A DNA stretch of 36,055 bases from a virus. Shown one piece after another: positions 7,057-15,558 of the stretch. The notes below the pieces were generated by a model that was not told the origin of the DNA, ran no database searches, and saw only the letters and a program-made list of their open reading frames with translations. The number at the start of each line of letters is the position of its first letter. Positions within the stretch are counted from its first letter, which is position 1. The stretch lies in the IMG/VR virus record IMGVR_UViG_3300043777_000059, positions 1 through 36,055 of that record. One strand, given 5' to 3'. The position numbers and the translations under genes were made by a program.

Positions 7057-8636
7057 TGCTCATGTCAGGCGGCCAGACCTTTACTGGCAACTCAGGTCAA
7101 AGCTACGCGGCCGGCGGCCAGCAAGCCGTGGGGCCTGGGGATGTGCGTCTAGCCCTGATGAACGGCTGGTCGCCGATTATCGCCACCTACACTCCGCAAA
7201 CGCCTCCCGTTGCCTTCAAGGGACTGACCAACGTTCAGCAGGTCATGGCCAGCCCGCCAACGGTGGCCATTTCCACGACCAACCCCGTCTCGACCGGGCA
7301 GCAGTATGTGGTCTCGAGTGGTCAGGTGATCGACCTGAGTAACTTTGCCATCACTGGCGGCGGCAATCCGCAGGCTTCCGGCACCCTCTCCCCCGATAAC
7401 GGGCTGTGTTCTTTCAACTCGGTCACTCTCGGGGCTTCCCAGACCCAGGTGGGATGCAACTGCCTCAAGGTGTCTGTGATATTCACCTCGGCTCAAGCCA
7501 CCCCCGAGATTGCGTTCGTCCTGAAAGGCCTGACCGGCAACATCACCGCGAAGGTTAATGACCAGTATGTAAGTCTGACGCCTACCCCAGTCCCCAATAG
7601 CGGCGCGCTCGAATATTACAGCCTCACATTCGCGGCTGCCGGTACCTACCGAATCGATGTCATTGCTGACAATGTCAATAACAGCTTCCGCTTCGGTGGC
7701 TGTTGGACGGGCAGTAAGACCGACAGTGTAGTGCCGGCGTCGATCCGGGGCGGCTCGCGGCAGTTGTTCCTCGGAGATTCACTCACCACCGCCACTGGCG
7801 CCCCCAACACGAGCGCCGGTTACGTGCAGTGCTATGCGGAGTACATGGGACTTGATGATGTATGGCCCAGTGGGGTGGGTGGCACCGGAGTCATCAACGG
7901 TAACTCTGCGGCTCTTCCGTATATCAACCGTGTCGCGACCGACGTCGTGCCTTTCCAGCCGGACGAGGTTTTCATCCAGGGCTTTTACAATGATGGGACT
8001 TATACCGTCGCAGCCGTTCAGACCGCGCTCTTGGCGCTGGTTCAAGCACTGATTCAGGCACTTCCCGCCGGCGTCCGTATCTGGATCTGGGGGCCTTACA
8101 CTCCGGAAGGGGTGGGATACCAGAGTGGCAATTCAAATCCAAGCTCTGCGGGCTTTGTGAGCCAGCGCACGGCGATCGCGAACGTGATTGCCCAGGTCAA
8201 TAGCCCTTACGTCAAATGGCTCGACCCGACAACCCTACCGTTCGACACCGCTTCGAACCTTGCCGCGTCGCCTGTGACCTACAGTATCACGGCCCCGGCA
8301 GCTTCCAGCGCCACAACTTTAAGTACCAACACTGGCATCATGGCCGGCGCCCATTACCAGTGGGGAGACGGCTCGCGGTTCCGATGCCTGTCGACGAGCG
8401 GCAATACTGCAACGATCGACAACAATCCGAATGCTCAGGCGAGCGGCGCCACCTTTACTCAGTGCGGAGCTTGCTGGATCACCGGCAACGGATACGAAGG
8501 GGCTACGACTGGCGTAGGTAACGCTGACAACTATGTCTTCACCGATCATGTGCATCTCCAAGCGCTCGGCCACCTCAACTGGGGCGTACTGCTCGCCCGA
8601 CTGCGTCTTGCCGCGCTCCAGGGAGGTGAGGGATGA
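7056..8636 (+). CDS. Virion-type protein with SGNH/GDSL hydrolase domain
   Basis: This 526-residue protein has two parts. Residues 1 to about 230 are Gly/Thr/Ser-rich and beta-like, as in virion decoration or spike modules. From about 235 there is an SGNH esterase fold: block I FLGDSLTT with the nucleophile Ser242, a block II-like GVGGTG, block III GFYND with Asn312, and the last block DHVH with Asp497 and His500. Family members deacetylate or de-esterify glycans and lipids, so a plausible role is trimming O-acetyl groups from host surface polysaccharide. Its place between portal and scaffold is odd for such an enzyme. A second ATG at 7062 is possible. Confidence 0.8.
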   Translation: MLMSGGQTFTGNSGQSYAAGGQQAVGPGDVRLALMNGWSPIIATYTPQTPPVAFKGLTNVQQVMASPPTVAISTTNPVSTGQQYVVSSGQVIDLSNFAITGGGNPQASGTLSPDNGLCSFNSVTLGASQTQVGCNCLKVSVIFTSAQATPEIAFVLKGLTGNITAKVNDQYVSLTPTPVPNSGALEYYSLTFAAAGTYRIDVIADNVNNSFRFGGCWTGSKTDSVVPASIRGGSRQLFLGDSLTTATGAPNTSAGYVQCYAEYMGLDDVWPSGVGGTGVINGNSAALPYINRVATDVVPFQPDEVFIQGFYNDGTYTVAAVQTALLALVQALIQALPAGVRIWIWGPYTPEGVGYQSGNSNPSSAGFVSQRTAIANVIAQVNSPYVKWLDPTTLPFDTASNLAASPVTYSITAPAASSATTLSTNTGIMAGAHYQWGDGSRFRCLSTSGNTATIDNNPNAQASGATFTQCGACWITGNGYEGATTGVGNADNYVFTDHVHLQALGHLNWGVLLARLRLAALQGGEG

Positions 8637-8947
8637 GCCCTGAGGAAGAACTGCGCGCGGCGGGAGATGCCCGGCACGTATTGGACAATCCGTTGTTCCA
8701 GAAGGCCAAGGCCGATCTATATGACAAGCTGCGCCAGGCCCGAAAGTCCGCCCCGATCACGGCCAGCGAATTGCACGCGAAGCTGATCATCACCGAGCAG
8801 ATCGCGGACCAGTTTTTCGATTACTTCGAACTGGTCCTGCAGACCGGCAAACTGGCCCAAAAGCATCTCGACGAGACCGCGTCCCAACAGGGACTGAAAG
8901 AACGCGGATTGGCGTTGTTCCGTACTCTGGGGCGCAACGTCTTCTAG
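8633..8947 (+). CDS. Small helical protein before the scaffold
   Basis: This 104-residue, wholly helical, charged protein (LRAAGDARHVLDNPLFQKAK ... LHAKLIITEQIADQFFDYF) overlaps the SGNH gene by 4 bases (ATGA). Small helical proteins in this position, between portal and scaffold, are common in podovirus-like phages. The specific role is not known. The second copy of the 20-base element begins at its stop codon. Confidence 0.7.
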   Translation: MSPEEELRAAGDARHVLDNPLFQKAKADLYDKLRQARKSAPITASELHAKLIITEQIADQFFDYFELVLQTGKLAQKHLDETASQQGLKERGLALFRTLGRNVF

Positions 8948-8965
8948 TTTCTACAACGGTACACC
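8946..8965 (+). promoter_or_regulatory. Repeated 20-base upstream element, copy 2
   Basis: AGTTTCTACAACGGTACACC differs by one base from the element at 2348-2367. It starts at the end of a stop codon and lies 24 bases before the scaffold ATG (8990), with an out-of-frame ATG at 8973. No purine-rich ribosome site is visible before either ATG. A candidate phage promoter or leader for the scaffold/capsid genes. Confidence 0.55.
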
Positions 8966-8989
8966 GGCTCTTATGGCGTTGCCCATCGT

Positions 8990-10126
8990 ATGGGCATGTC
9001 GCTACTCGAAGCCGCCAGTGCCGCGGGCGTCAATCCGCACAACGGGTCCTCCATTGATTCCGTCCAGGCGGATCGCTTCCAGGGTCTATGGGATAAGGGC
9101 GCGTTCGCGCAGACTGGCCCAGAAGGGCAGGAAATTCCGGGTGAACGACAACCGCCGCGCCAGGAAACACGGCAGGCACCTCAGCAAGCTTATACGCCGG
9201 CTCCGGGTGAGCCCGTCAAACAAGATGTTGCCCACCCGGATCCGAATAAGCTTCCCCCTCAAGAGCAGCAGACCGTCGAAACGCCTTCCGAGGAAGGCCC
9301 TGAGTATGCCGATCTCAACGACTATCTGACCAAGTCGCAGATCGAGCCTGAATCTTTCATGCAGATGCCGGTCACCGTGAAGGTGGACGGCAAGACCAGT
9401 CAGGTCGCGCTCGCTGACCTGGTGCGCTCCTACCAGACCGACGCGCACGTCACGCAGAAGTCGCAAGCTTTCGCGCAGCAGCAACGTGACTTCGAAGCTC
9501 AGGTCGGCAGCATCAAGCAATCCCTGAACGGCCAGCTCCAGACGGTCACCAATCTCGTCACTCTCGCGCATCAAGAGCTGATGCGGGATTACCAAGGCAT
9601 CGACTGGAACAAGCTCCAGGCCGAGGACCCGATCCGCTGGTCAGTGTTGGACCGCCAGTTCCAACAGCGCAATGCGCAGATTCAGAACGCCATGCAGGCG
9701 ACCGCGCTGCAGTACAAGCAGCAGCAGGACGCACAGGCTCAGGAACTGGCCCAGCGACTGCCGCACGAGCAGGAGCGCATGTTTGAAGCCGTTCCGCAAT
9801 GGCGGGACGCCAAGAAATTCGAAGCCGACAAGGCCGCGATGACCAAGTCGGCTCAGCAGATGGGCTTTTCACCGGCCGAGATCGCTCAGATCTATGACCA
9901 CCGCTACATGGTTGCACTCCATTATGCGAGTCAGTTTCTGGCACTCCAAGCCCAGGCCCCCTCAGCGCTGAAGAAAGTCCGGGCAGCCCCGCAAATGGCC
10001 TCCCCCGGCGCACGCATCACGCGCGATCCGAATCAGGTCGCGCGTAACCAAGCCAAAGCGAACTTCATGAAGAACCGGCGCGACCCCGATGCGCAGGCCG
10101 CGTACTTCGAGACGCTCGCCTCCTGA
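8990..10126 (+). CDS. Scaffolding protein
   Basis: This 378-residue protein sits directly before the major capsid gene, the usual place for the scaffold that guides procapsid assembly and is then lost. The N-terminal 110 residues are Pro/Gln-rich and acidic, likely disordered. From about 115 there is a small beta unit (MPVTVKVDGKTSQVALADLV), then long Gln-rich helices (QQRDFEAQVGSIKQSLNG and RQFQQRNAQIQNAMQAT). It ends in a basic region (RDPNQVARNQAKANFMKNRR) typical of scaffold C-termini that bind the coat. ATGs at 8990 and 8996 are both possible. Confidence 0.85.
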   Translation: MGMSLLEAASAAGVNPHNGSSIDSVQADRFQGLWDKGAFAQTGPEGQEIPGERQPPRQETRQAPQQAYTPAPGEPVKQDVAHPDPNKLPPQEQQTVETPSEEGPEYADLNDYLTKSQIEPESFMQMPVTVKVDGKTSQVALADLVRSYQTDAHVTQKSQAFAQQQRDFEAQVGSIKQSLNGQLQTVTNLVTLAHQELMRDYQGIDWNKLQAEDPIRWSVLDRQFQQRNAQIQNAMQATALQYKQQQDAQAQELAQRLPHEQERMFEAVPQWRDAKKFEADKAAMTKSAQQMGFSPAEIAQIYDHRYMVALHYASQFLALQAQAPSALKKVRAAPQMASPGARITRDPNQVARNQAKANFMKNRRDPDAQAAYFETLAS

Positions 10127-10135
10127 GAGGACCCC

Positions 10136-11125
10136 ATGACCGTTCCAACGAACACGTATTCCGTCTACCCGCAGACCAACATCCGGGAAGACTTGATTGA
10201 CGCTGTCTATAATGTCGATCCGTATAAGACCCCCTTCTTCAACATGTGCAAGAAGGCCGAAGCCAAACAGACTTTCCATGAGTGGGATGTCGATGCGCTG
10301 GCGGCCCAGAACGTCAACAACGCAGCGGTCGAAGGCGACAATCCGACCAATATCCAGCTGACCCCAACGGCTCGTCTAGGCAATTATACCCAGATCAGCA
10401 CGAAGACCATTCAGATCTCCGGCACCTCTCAGTCCGTGATCGCGGCAGGGGGCACCAATAAGATGGGTTACCAGCTGCTCAAGAAGAGCAAGGAGCTGAA
10501 GCGCGACATCGAAGGTATTCTGACGAACAACGCGGCTCGCGCGTCTGGTTCGTCCACCGTCGCGCGCATCAGCGCAGGCCTGCCTGCTTTTCTGGTGACG
10601 AACTTCCTGTCGATCTCGAGCACGCCGGGAACCGCCGCGACCGGCACCTCAACAGCTGGCTCCGAGACTTTCGGCAATGGCACGACCACCTATACGGCGG
10701 GCTCTGGCTTCACCAATGCGATCTCAGAGAGCAACGTCAAGACGGTATTGCAGGAGATCTACACGAACTCCGGCGAAAGCCCCGAATATGGATTGGTCTC
10801 GCCAAAGAACAAGCAGAACATTTCGACCTTCACCGGTCCCGGCACGCGCTTCATCGAGGTCGAAGACTCGACGCTGCTGACCAAGGTGGATGTGTATGAG
10901 AGCGACTTCGGCGAAGTGAAGATCGTTCCGGACATCTTCCTGGCCTCGAGTCACAGCACCTTCTGGATCAACCCCAACTATGCCCGTGTGGCGTACCTGC
11001 GGCCGTTCCAGACCATTCCACTCGCAAAGACCGGTGACTCTGACCAGAAGATGCTGTTGGTCGAGTACACGCTGGAATGCGGTAACGAGCACGCGCACGG
11101 CTTCATCGCCGACACGAGCGGTTGA
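10136..11125 (+). CDS. Major capsid protein (SU10-like, DUF5309)
   Basis: The 329 residues form the main shell subunit, expected to have the HK97 fold. Family signals are YSVYPQTNIREDLIDAVYNV followed by DPYKTPFFNM at the N-terminus, LGNYTQISTKTIQISGTSQS, a long helix with LKKSKELKRDIEGI, and near the end KIVPDIFLASSHSTFWINPN and LVEYTLECGNEHAHG. A clear ribosome site (GAGAGGACCCC) precedes the ATG. It overlaps the next gene by one base. A Gly/Thr-rich loop at about residues 160-190 could be the surface-exposed E-loop or A-domain insertion. Confidence 0.93.
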   Translation: MTVPTNTYSVYPQTNIREDLIDAVYNVDPYKTPFFNMCKKAEAKQTFHEWDVDALAAQNVNNAAVEGDNPTNIQLTPTARLGNYTQISTKTIQISGTSQSVIAAGGTNKMGYQLLKKSKELKRDIEGILTNNAARASGSSTVARISAGLPAFLVTNFLSISSTPGTAATGTSTAGSETFGNGTTTYTAGSGFTNAISESNVKTVLQEIYTNSGESPEYGLVSPKNKQNISTFTGPGTRFIEVEDSTLLTKVDVYESDFGEVKIVPDIFLASSHSTFWINPNYARVAYLRPFQTIPLAKTGDSDQKMLLVEYTLECGNEHAHGFIADTSG

Positions 11126-11442
11126 TGGGCGGCTGGACGCCTATCTCGCCATGGAAGATCAAGCCGGGCACGGGCCAGACGGTAACGGCGGGGGCTGCGG
11201 GTAACGAAACCTTCGCCAATCCCGTGGGCCCCCAGACGGACGCCATCGCGGTCCGGCTCGCGCCGGCTACCACCCCCTACATGGCAACCATCACCACGAG
11301 CGGTGTCGCGGCGACGGCCTCGACTGATTACCCGATCGCCTCCACCGATCCACCGCAGATCATTGGGGTGGGGCGTGGCCAGACCGTGAATATTTACTTC
11401 GGGGCCGCGGGCTCCGCGCAGATGGTGGAGCTCACACACTGA
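11125..11442 (+). CDS. Probable capsid decoration or neck protein
   Basis: This 105-residue, beta-rich protein (GGWTPISPWKIKPGTGQTVT, VNIYFGAAGSAQMVELTH) starts at the ATG that shares one base with the capsid stop. An in-frame TTG one codon earlier is less likely. Small beta-rich proteins after the capsid gene often cap the shell (decoration/cement). That role is inferred from position and composition. Confidence 0.65.
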   Translation: MGGWTPISPWKIKPGTGQTVTAGAAGNETFANPVGPQTDAIAVRLAPATTPYMATITTSGVAATASTDYPIASTDPPQIIGVGRGQTVNIYFGAAGSAQMVELTH

Positions 11443-11795
11443 TGGGCGGTACCACTGAACGCGCGGCCGCAATCCTGGATAGGGCTCACCGGACGACCTA
11501 CCACGAACAGGACGGCAACATCGTCGTCAACACGTACCAGGACGTGGAACCGCATCTGGAATACGCCGCGAAGTGTCGCCGAGCCGAACGGGACGGCCGC
11601 GGCCATTTTGGCAAGCGCAGTGATTTTCATCACACCATGAGCGTGCCGTTCAACGTGTTCGCCATGGTCGCTCAGCGGCTTGGCATCCCACAAGGCCAAG
11701 CGCTCCAGCCGGAATACTCCAGGCGCATCATGAAGGAGTTGAAGACCAGCGAGTTCGCGGGGTTCCGGACGACCAATGACAAGCGGATCGGGTGA
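11442..11795 (+). CDS. Conserved phage head-region protein
   Basis: This 117-residue basic protein starts within the previous stop (TGATG). Its sequence (EYAAKCRRAERDGRGHFGKR, then HHTMSVPFNVFAMVAQRLGI) resembles a family often found between capsid and adaptor genes in such phages. The function has not been established to my knowledge. Confidence 0.7.
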   Translation: MGGTTERAAAILDRAHRTTYHEQDGNIVVNTYQDVEPHLEYAAKCRRAERDGRGHFGKRSDFHHTMSVPFNVFAMVAQRLGIPQGQALQPEYSRRIMKELKTSEFAGFRTTNDKRIG

Positions 11796-11798
11796 TGC

Positions 11799-12716
11799 GT
11801 GACACTCAACATCGTCGATTACGCCTCTCTCTACACCGCCATCGGGAGCTTCACGCATAACGCCCAGATCTCCGGCGCCAATACCTACACGGATTATTTC
11901 ATCCAGAAAGCGCTGGAACAGATCCCTCAGGACATCCCCGAGCAGAATTTCGGCAACTACATCCGTCTGATGGAAAACGCCTTTCCGGTGAGCAATATCA
12001 CCGGCGGCACGTTGCCGGTTCCGACTGACTGGCTCGGGCCCAAAGAGCTGAGCATCAGCGACTTTGGCGGCAATACCTTCGACCTGATTCTGAAATCCCC
12101 CGGGTGGATCAAGGATATCTATCCGCAGCGCGTCCCCAATGGTATGCCGTCCTACATCGCCCGCGATGTCATGGCGCCGGCATCCTTCACCGCTTCCCTT
12201 ACGAGTGCTGGCGTACTGAACGTTACCGCACTTGCGAGCGGCATCCTGCAAACCGGGATGGTGCTGACCGACACGACCAACGCTCTGCCCGCCGCAGTTC
12301 CTGGTTCGGCAATGATCGTCACGGGATTCACGAGCGGAATAAGCGGCGGAGTTGGCCAGTACACCGCGGCTTCCATCAACCCCTTGAGTCCCGCGTATAC
12401 CGTCAATTCCGAAGTCATGACCGGCGGCGGAAACCTCTTCATCTTCGGGCCGTATCCTGATGGCAATTACCAGGTCGCCGGCACGTACTACCAAAAGATC
12501 CCGTCTCTGAATGCCTCGAGCACAACCAACTGGGTGGTGTTGAACGCGCCCATGATGCTTCTGGAAGCCTGCATGGTTCAGGCGGCGTTATTTCTCGAGG
12601 ACGATCAGATGCTAGGTCGCTGGAACGGTCGATACGACAAGAGCCTGAAGGCGCTGGTCGATCAGGATAAAGCTGAGCGTTGGGGCCAGGCCACCATGCA
12701 GGTGGAGACGGCGTGA
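11799..12716 (+). CDS. Head-tail adaptor protein with inserted beta module
   Basis: The 305 residues look like a phage adaptor that sits under the portal. The helical core is split: an N-terminal part (LNIVDYASLYTAIGSFTHNA, YFIQKALEQI) and a C-terminal part (NWVVLNAPMMLLEACMVQAA, then LFLEDDQMLGRWNGRYDKSL). Residues of about 125-215 form an inserted Thr/Ser/Gly-rich beta module (SLTSAGVLNVTALASG ... SGGVGQYTA) like those added to many virion proteins for decoration. The start is GTG at 11799, four bases after the previous stop. It overlaps the next GTG by 4 bases. Confidence 0.75.
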   Translation: MTLNIVDYASLYTAIGSFTHNAQISGANTYTDYFIQKALEQIPQDIPEQNFGNYIRLMENAFPVSNITGGTLPVPTDWLGPKELSISDFGGNTFDLILKSPGWIKDIYPQRVPNGMPSYIARDVMAPASFTASLTSAGVLNVTALASGILQTGMVLTDTTNALPAAVPGSAMIVTGFTSGISGGVGQYTAASINPLSPAYTVNSEVMTGGGNLFIFGPYPDGNYQVAGTYYQKIPSLNASSTTNWVVLNAPMMLLEACMVQAALFLEDDQMLGRWNGRYDKSLKALVDQDKAERWGQATMQVETA

Positions 12717-15181
12717 TCAGCATCCAATACGGCCAATGGAGTCCGGACACGGCCAACGTGGCCTTCCAGATGCCTGACCAACAGGGGCCTGTCACGGTTC
12801 CTGTTGCCGACTGCCTGAACGTCTATTTCCAGGATGGCGCGTATCGGGTCCTGCCGTCCCTTTCTTCGATCGGACCGGCGCTGGGCTATCAGTCCTTGAA
12901 TGCATTCACGTGGTACGACCAGGTGTCTCAGAAGGAGACTGTGTTCGCCGCTGGCGCCAACTCCATATCGCAGTTGATCGACGGAAGTTGGAACTCCGTG
13001 CCGATCAGCGCGGGCGCACAGCTTCTGAACACGACGCTCACTGCGGGAGTTTCGGGCAGCAACACCGGATATTCTGCCGGCTCGTATGGTTCCCTGGGGC
13101 AGACCACTGACATCAATAACAATACAGTCGGGGTGATCAGCCAGAACACGACGTCTGGATCGGCGCCGGTCTTTACTGTCACGCTCGATACGGCCAATCT
13201 CGGGGCGAACTACTTCGCGTCGATCTCTTTCCCCGGCTTGAATCTTTCGCTGCCATCGTCCTCGGCGACGTATTCAAGCACCAACAGCTCCACGCTGTTA
13301 TCCGCCACCATGGCAGTGGGGCAGTCCGGTGATTACACCGGATTTCAGGCCTCTCCCTTGGGGCCTGTCATCGGAACGCTTTCACCCACCACGGATACGA
13401 ATGGCAATCAGGTCATTGGCATCGCCGCCTTTGCGACTACGTTGCCGCGCCCTCAGTATTCATTCGTGCTCACCATCGATACGGCGGGGCTGGGTGCATC
13501 TTACTTCAATAACCTGCAAATCATTCCTCAGGGCAGCACCAGCGGTACGACGTTACTGGCATCGACGGCGACGTACGCCAGTGGAAGCGGCCAATCGAGC
13601 TGGACATGGACTACCGGCGCGCCCATTACGTACGGCGGCGTGTATTCCGTGCTGTTGGTCAAGGCGACAGGCTCCCCCACATCGACATGGACATGGAGTG
13701 GCACGAATGTCCCGATGATCTCAGGAGTCGGCTACAACGTCGTTCTGACGGCTCCGGCGGCTTCCGCGGAAAACGCCACGTTCTGGAGCTTTGCGGCGAT
13801 GGGGCCGTATCTGGCGGCAATCCCGTACACGCAATCGGGCCAGATTACCGGCCCCTACCTCTGGAGCAATCAGGGGGGCGGAAACAATAACTTCTCCCGG
13901 CCCCAAGGCGCTCCAGGTTGCAGAGTGGGCGCCATCGTCAGTCAGTTTCTGATGTTGGGAGACCTCTATCAACAGCAATCCCAGCTCCTGTTCACAGGAA
14001 ACGGCACGCAGAGCAGTTATTCGGGCACTCTCACGGGTCCGATGTTGGCAAACGGCACTATTTCCGACCAACAGGCACTCCTGGCCGGTGTCTTCAGTAA
14101 TGGGACCATTGCCACGGGCGGTTTGCTGAGTCAGGGAACCATCAACTACCTGACGGGCGCGCTCAATCTTGAGTTTTCCTCGGCCGTCCCTAACGGGGAC
14201 CAGGTTTGGGCCGCTTATACGCAGGCTGCTCCCTATCGCGTCCAGTGGAGCGGTATCGGCAACGTCACCAACTGGCCCACTCCACTGACGAATGCGGCCC
14301 TGGCTGTCCAATCGGGATACAACGATCTTCCAGCTACGCTGGGTCCGGTCAAGTTCATCGCTGGCTATCCTTTGTACGGAGTCATATTCCAAGCGACCGG
14401 CATCACGCGCGCGAGTTACATCGGTGGAAATGTCGTCTTCTCGTGGCAGACCTACGAATGGAAGCGGGGACTGGTCGCTCACGGCGCAGCCGTTCAGGTC
14501 GGGGCTAACACCTACTTCCTGGCGGACGACGGCTTCTATTACACGGACGGAGCAAGCGTTTACCCGATTGGCACCGCATCTGACAATTCGGCCGGAATCG
14601 ACAACTGGTTCTGGGCGAACGTCAATCAGAGCGCGCTGGAGGCCATCAGGGCTGGATATGACGCCGAGAAGCGGTGTGTCATCTTCGCGATCTGCACCGG
14701 CTCCAATACCCTCCCTGACACTCTGTTGACCTACAACGTGCTGTCGGGGAAATGGACTCGCGCCCAAGTCGCAGTCGAGTCCTTATGGACAGCCGACAAC
14801 GGCACTGACGGCACGCAGGGAATCCGGCAACTGCTCGGCCTGTTTGATCAGACGCATACGCCGAACGAGCTCACCGGATCAGGTCTCACTGGCTATTTGG
14901 AGTCAGCCGATCTTGCCTTCAGCGACGGATTCACGCGCTTCACCCCGCAAGTGCGCCCGAATATTGCCTGTATGGATATGCCACTCGCGGTCGTCGGCAT
15001 ACGCAACAGCCTTGAGTCGTCGATTACCTATTCACCGGCCGGAACTCCCGACACCTTCAGCGCCGGGTTTGCGCCGACGCTCAATAACAAAGGACTCTAT
15101 ACCCGGATACGGATCATCTCGGCGACTGCGACCGCCATTAACGGAGCGACCGCCAAAATGCGTCCGGGAGGGCCGCTGTGA
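12713..15181 (+). CDS. Large tail-hub / DNA-stabilisation-type protein
   Basis: This 822-residue protein is in the position of P22 gp10-type proteins that seal the portal and form the tail hub. The conserved core is in the N-terminal region (VADCLNVYFQDGAYRVLPSL) and from about 510 on (VTNWPTPLTNAALAVQSGYN, GLVAHGAAVQVGANTYFLAD). It has the beta-propeller-like pattern of such hubs. Two related domains of about 110 residues are inserted in tandem near residues 105-345: DTANLGANYF in the first matches DTAGLGASYF in the second. A third insert at about 430-500 has a GTINYLTGALNLEFSSAVPN signature common to virion modules. The start is GTG, overlapping the previous TGA. Confidence 0.8.
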   Translation: MISIQYGQWSPDTANVAFQMPDQQGPVTVPVADCLNVYFQDGAYRVLPSLSSIGPALGYQSLNAFTWYDQVSQKETVFAAGANSISQLIDGSWNSVPISAGAQLLNTTLTAGVSGSNTGYSAGSYGSLGQTTDINNNTVGVISQNTTSGSAPVFTVTLDTANLGANYFASISFPGLNLSLPSSSATYSSTNSSTLLSATMAVGQSGDYTGFQASPLGPVIGTLSPTTDTNGNQVIGIAAFATTLPRPQYSFVLTIDTAGLGASYFNNLQIIPQGSTSGTTLLASTATYASGSGQSSWTWTTGAPITYGGVYSVLLVKATGSPTSTWTWSGTNVPMISGVGYNVVLTAPAASAENATFWSFAAMGPYLAAIPYTQSGQITGPYLWSNQGGGNNNFSRPQGAPGCRVGAIVSQFLMLGDLYQQQSQLLFTGNGTQSSYSGTLTGPMLANGTISDQQALLAGVFSNGTIATGGLLSQGTINYLTGALNLEFSSAVPNGDQVWAAYTQAAPYRVQWSGIGNVTNWPTPLTNAALAVQSGYNDLPATLGPVKFIAGYPLYGVIFQATGITRASYIGGNVVFSWQTYEWKRGLVAHGAAVQVGANTYFLADDGFYYTDGASVYPIGTASDNSAGIDNWFWANVNQSALEAIRAGYDAEKRCVIFAICTGSNTLPDTLLTYNVLSGKWTRAQVAVESLWTADNGTDGTQGIRQLLGLFDQTHTPNELTGSGLTGYLESADLAFSDGFTRFTPQVRPNIACMDMPLAVVGIRNSLESSITYSPAGTPDTFSAGFAPTLNNKGLYTRIRIISATATAINGATAKMRPGGPL

Positions 15182-15558
15182 TCCTGGTGCAGCCCGAGCA
15201 AGTCGCGAATGTCTGGCCGCTGGTGAGCGCGTGGATAGAGTCCGCTCTCCAATACGGTACTGGGGATGAGAATGCTCTGGATATCCTGGTCGCGGTCGCG
15301 CGTGGTCACTACCTCCTGTTTCACGAGCCCGGAAAGTTCGCGATCGTCGCGCAGATACAGCCCTTCCCCCGGCAGAAGGTCATCACGGTAGTGGCCTGTG
15401 GTGGGGGTGATCTGGAAGCGATCCGCAAAGGGATTGACGAGTTTACCCCTTGGTGCAAGACCCACGGCATCACTGCAGTGCGTGTCTGGGGCCGAGATGG
15501 CTGGCAGAAAGCCTTAGGCATGGCCCGCAAGGGCGCCATTTTGCAACTGGAGCTGTGA
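15178..15558 (+). CDS. GNAT-like fold protein of the virion block
   Basis: This 126-residue protein, starting with GTG (15178), overlaps the hub stop by 4 bases. The layout is that of a compact GNAT acetyltransferase fold: N-terminal helices, strands (HYLLFHEPGKFAIVAQIQ), a strand followed by a Gly-rich turn (VVACGGGDLEA), a helix, then AVRVWGRDGWQKAL near the end. Similar short proteins occur beside tail-hub genes of podovirus-like phages. The acetyl-CoA loop (Q/R-x-x-G-x-G/A) is not clear, so enzyme activity is doubtful and a structural or assembly role is possible. Confidence 0.55.
   Translation: MILVQPEQVANVWPLVSAWIESALQYGTGDENALDILVAVARGHYLLFHEPGKFAIVAQIQPFPRQKVITVVACGGGDLEAIRKGIDEFTPWCKTHGITAVRVWGRDGWQKALGMARKGAILQLEL

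Noticed and set aside
8973-9329. Plus-strand frame starting just after the second 20-base element
   Set aside because: It overlaps the start of the scaffold gene out of frame, and its product is Arg/Pro/Ser-rich without order.
11394-12494. 366-codon minus-strand frame under the neck/adaptor genes
   Set aside because: Antisense shadow of three coupled plus-strand genes; the product is Arg/Gly/Val-rich with no recognisable domain.
13721-14767. 348-codon minus-strand frame in the tail-hub gene
   Set aside because: The plus strand has clear tail-hub motifs throughout; the reverse product has no ordered pattern.
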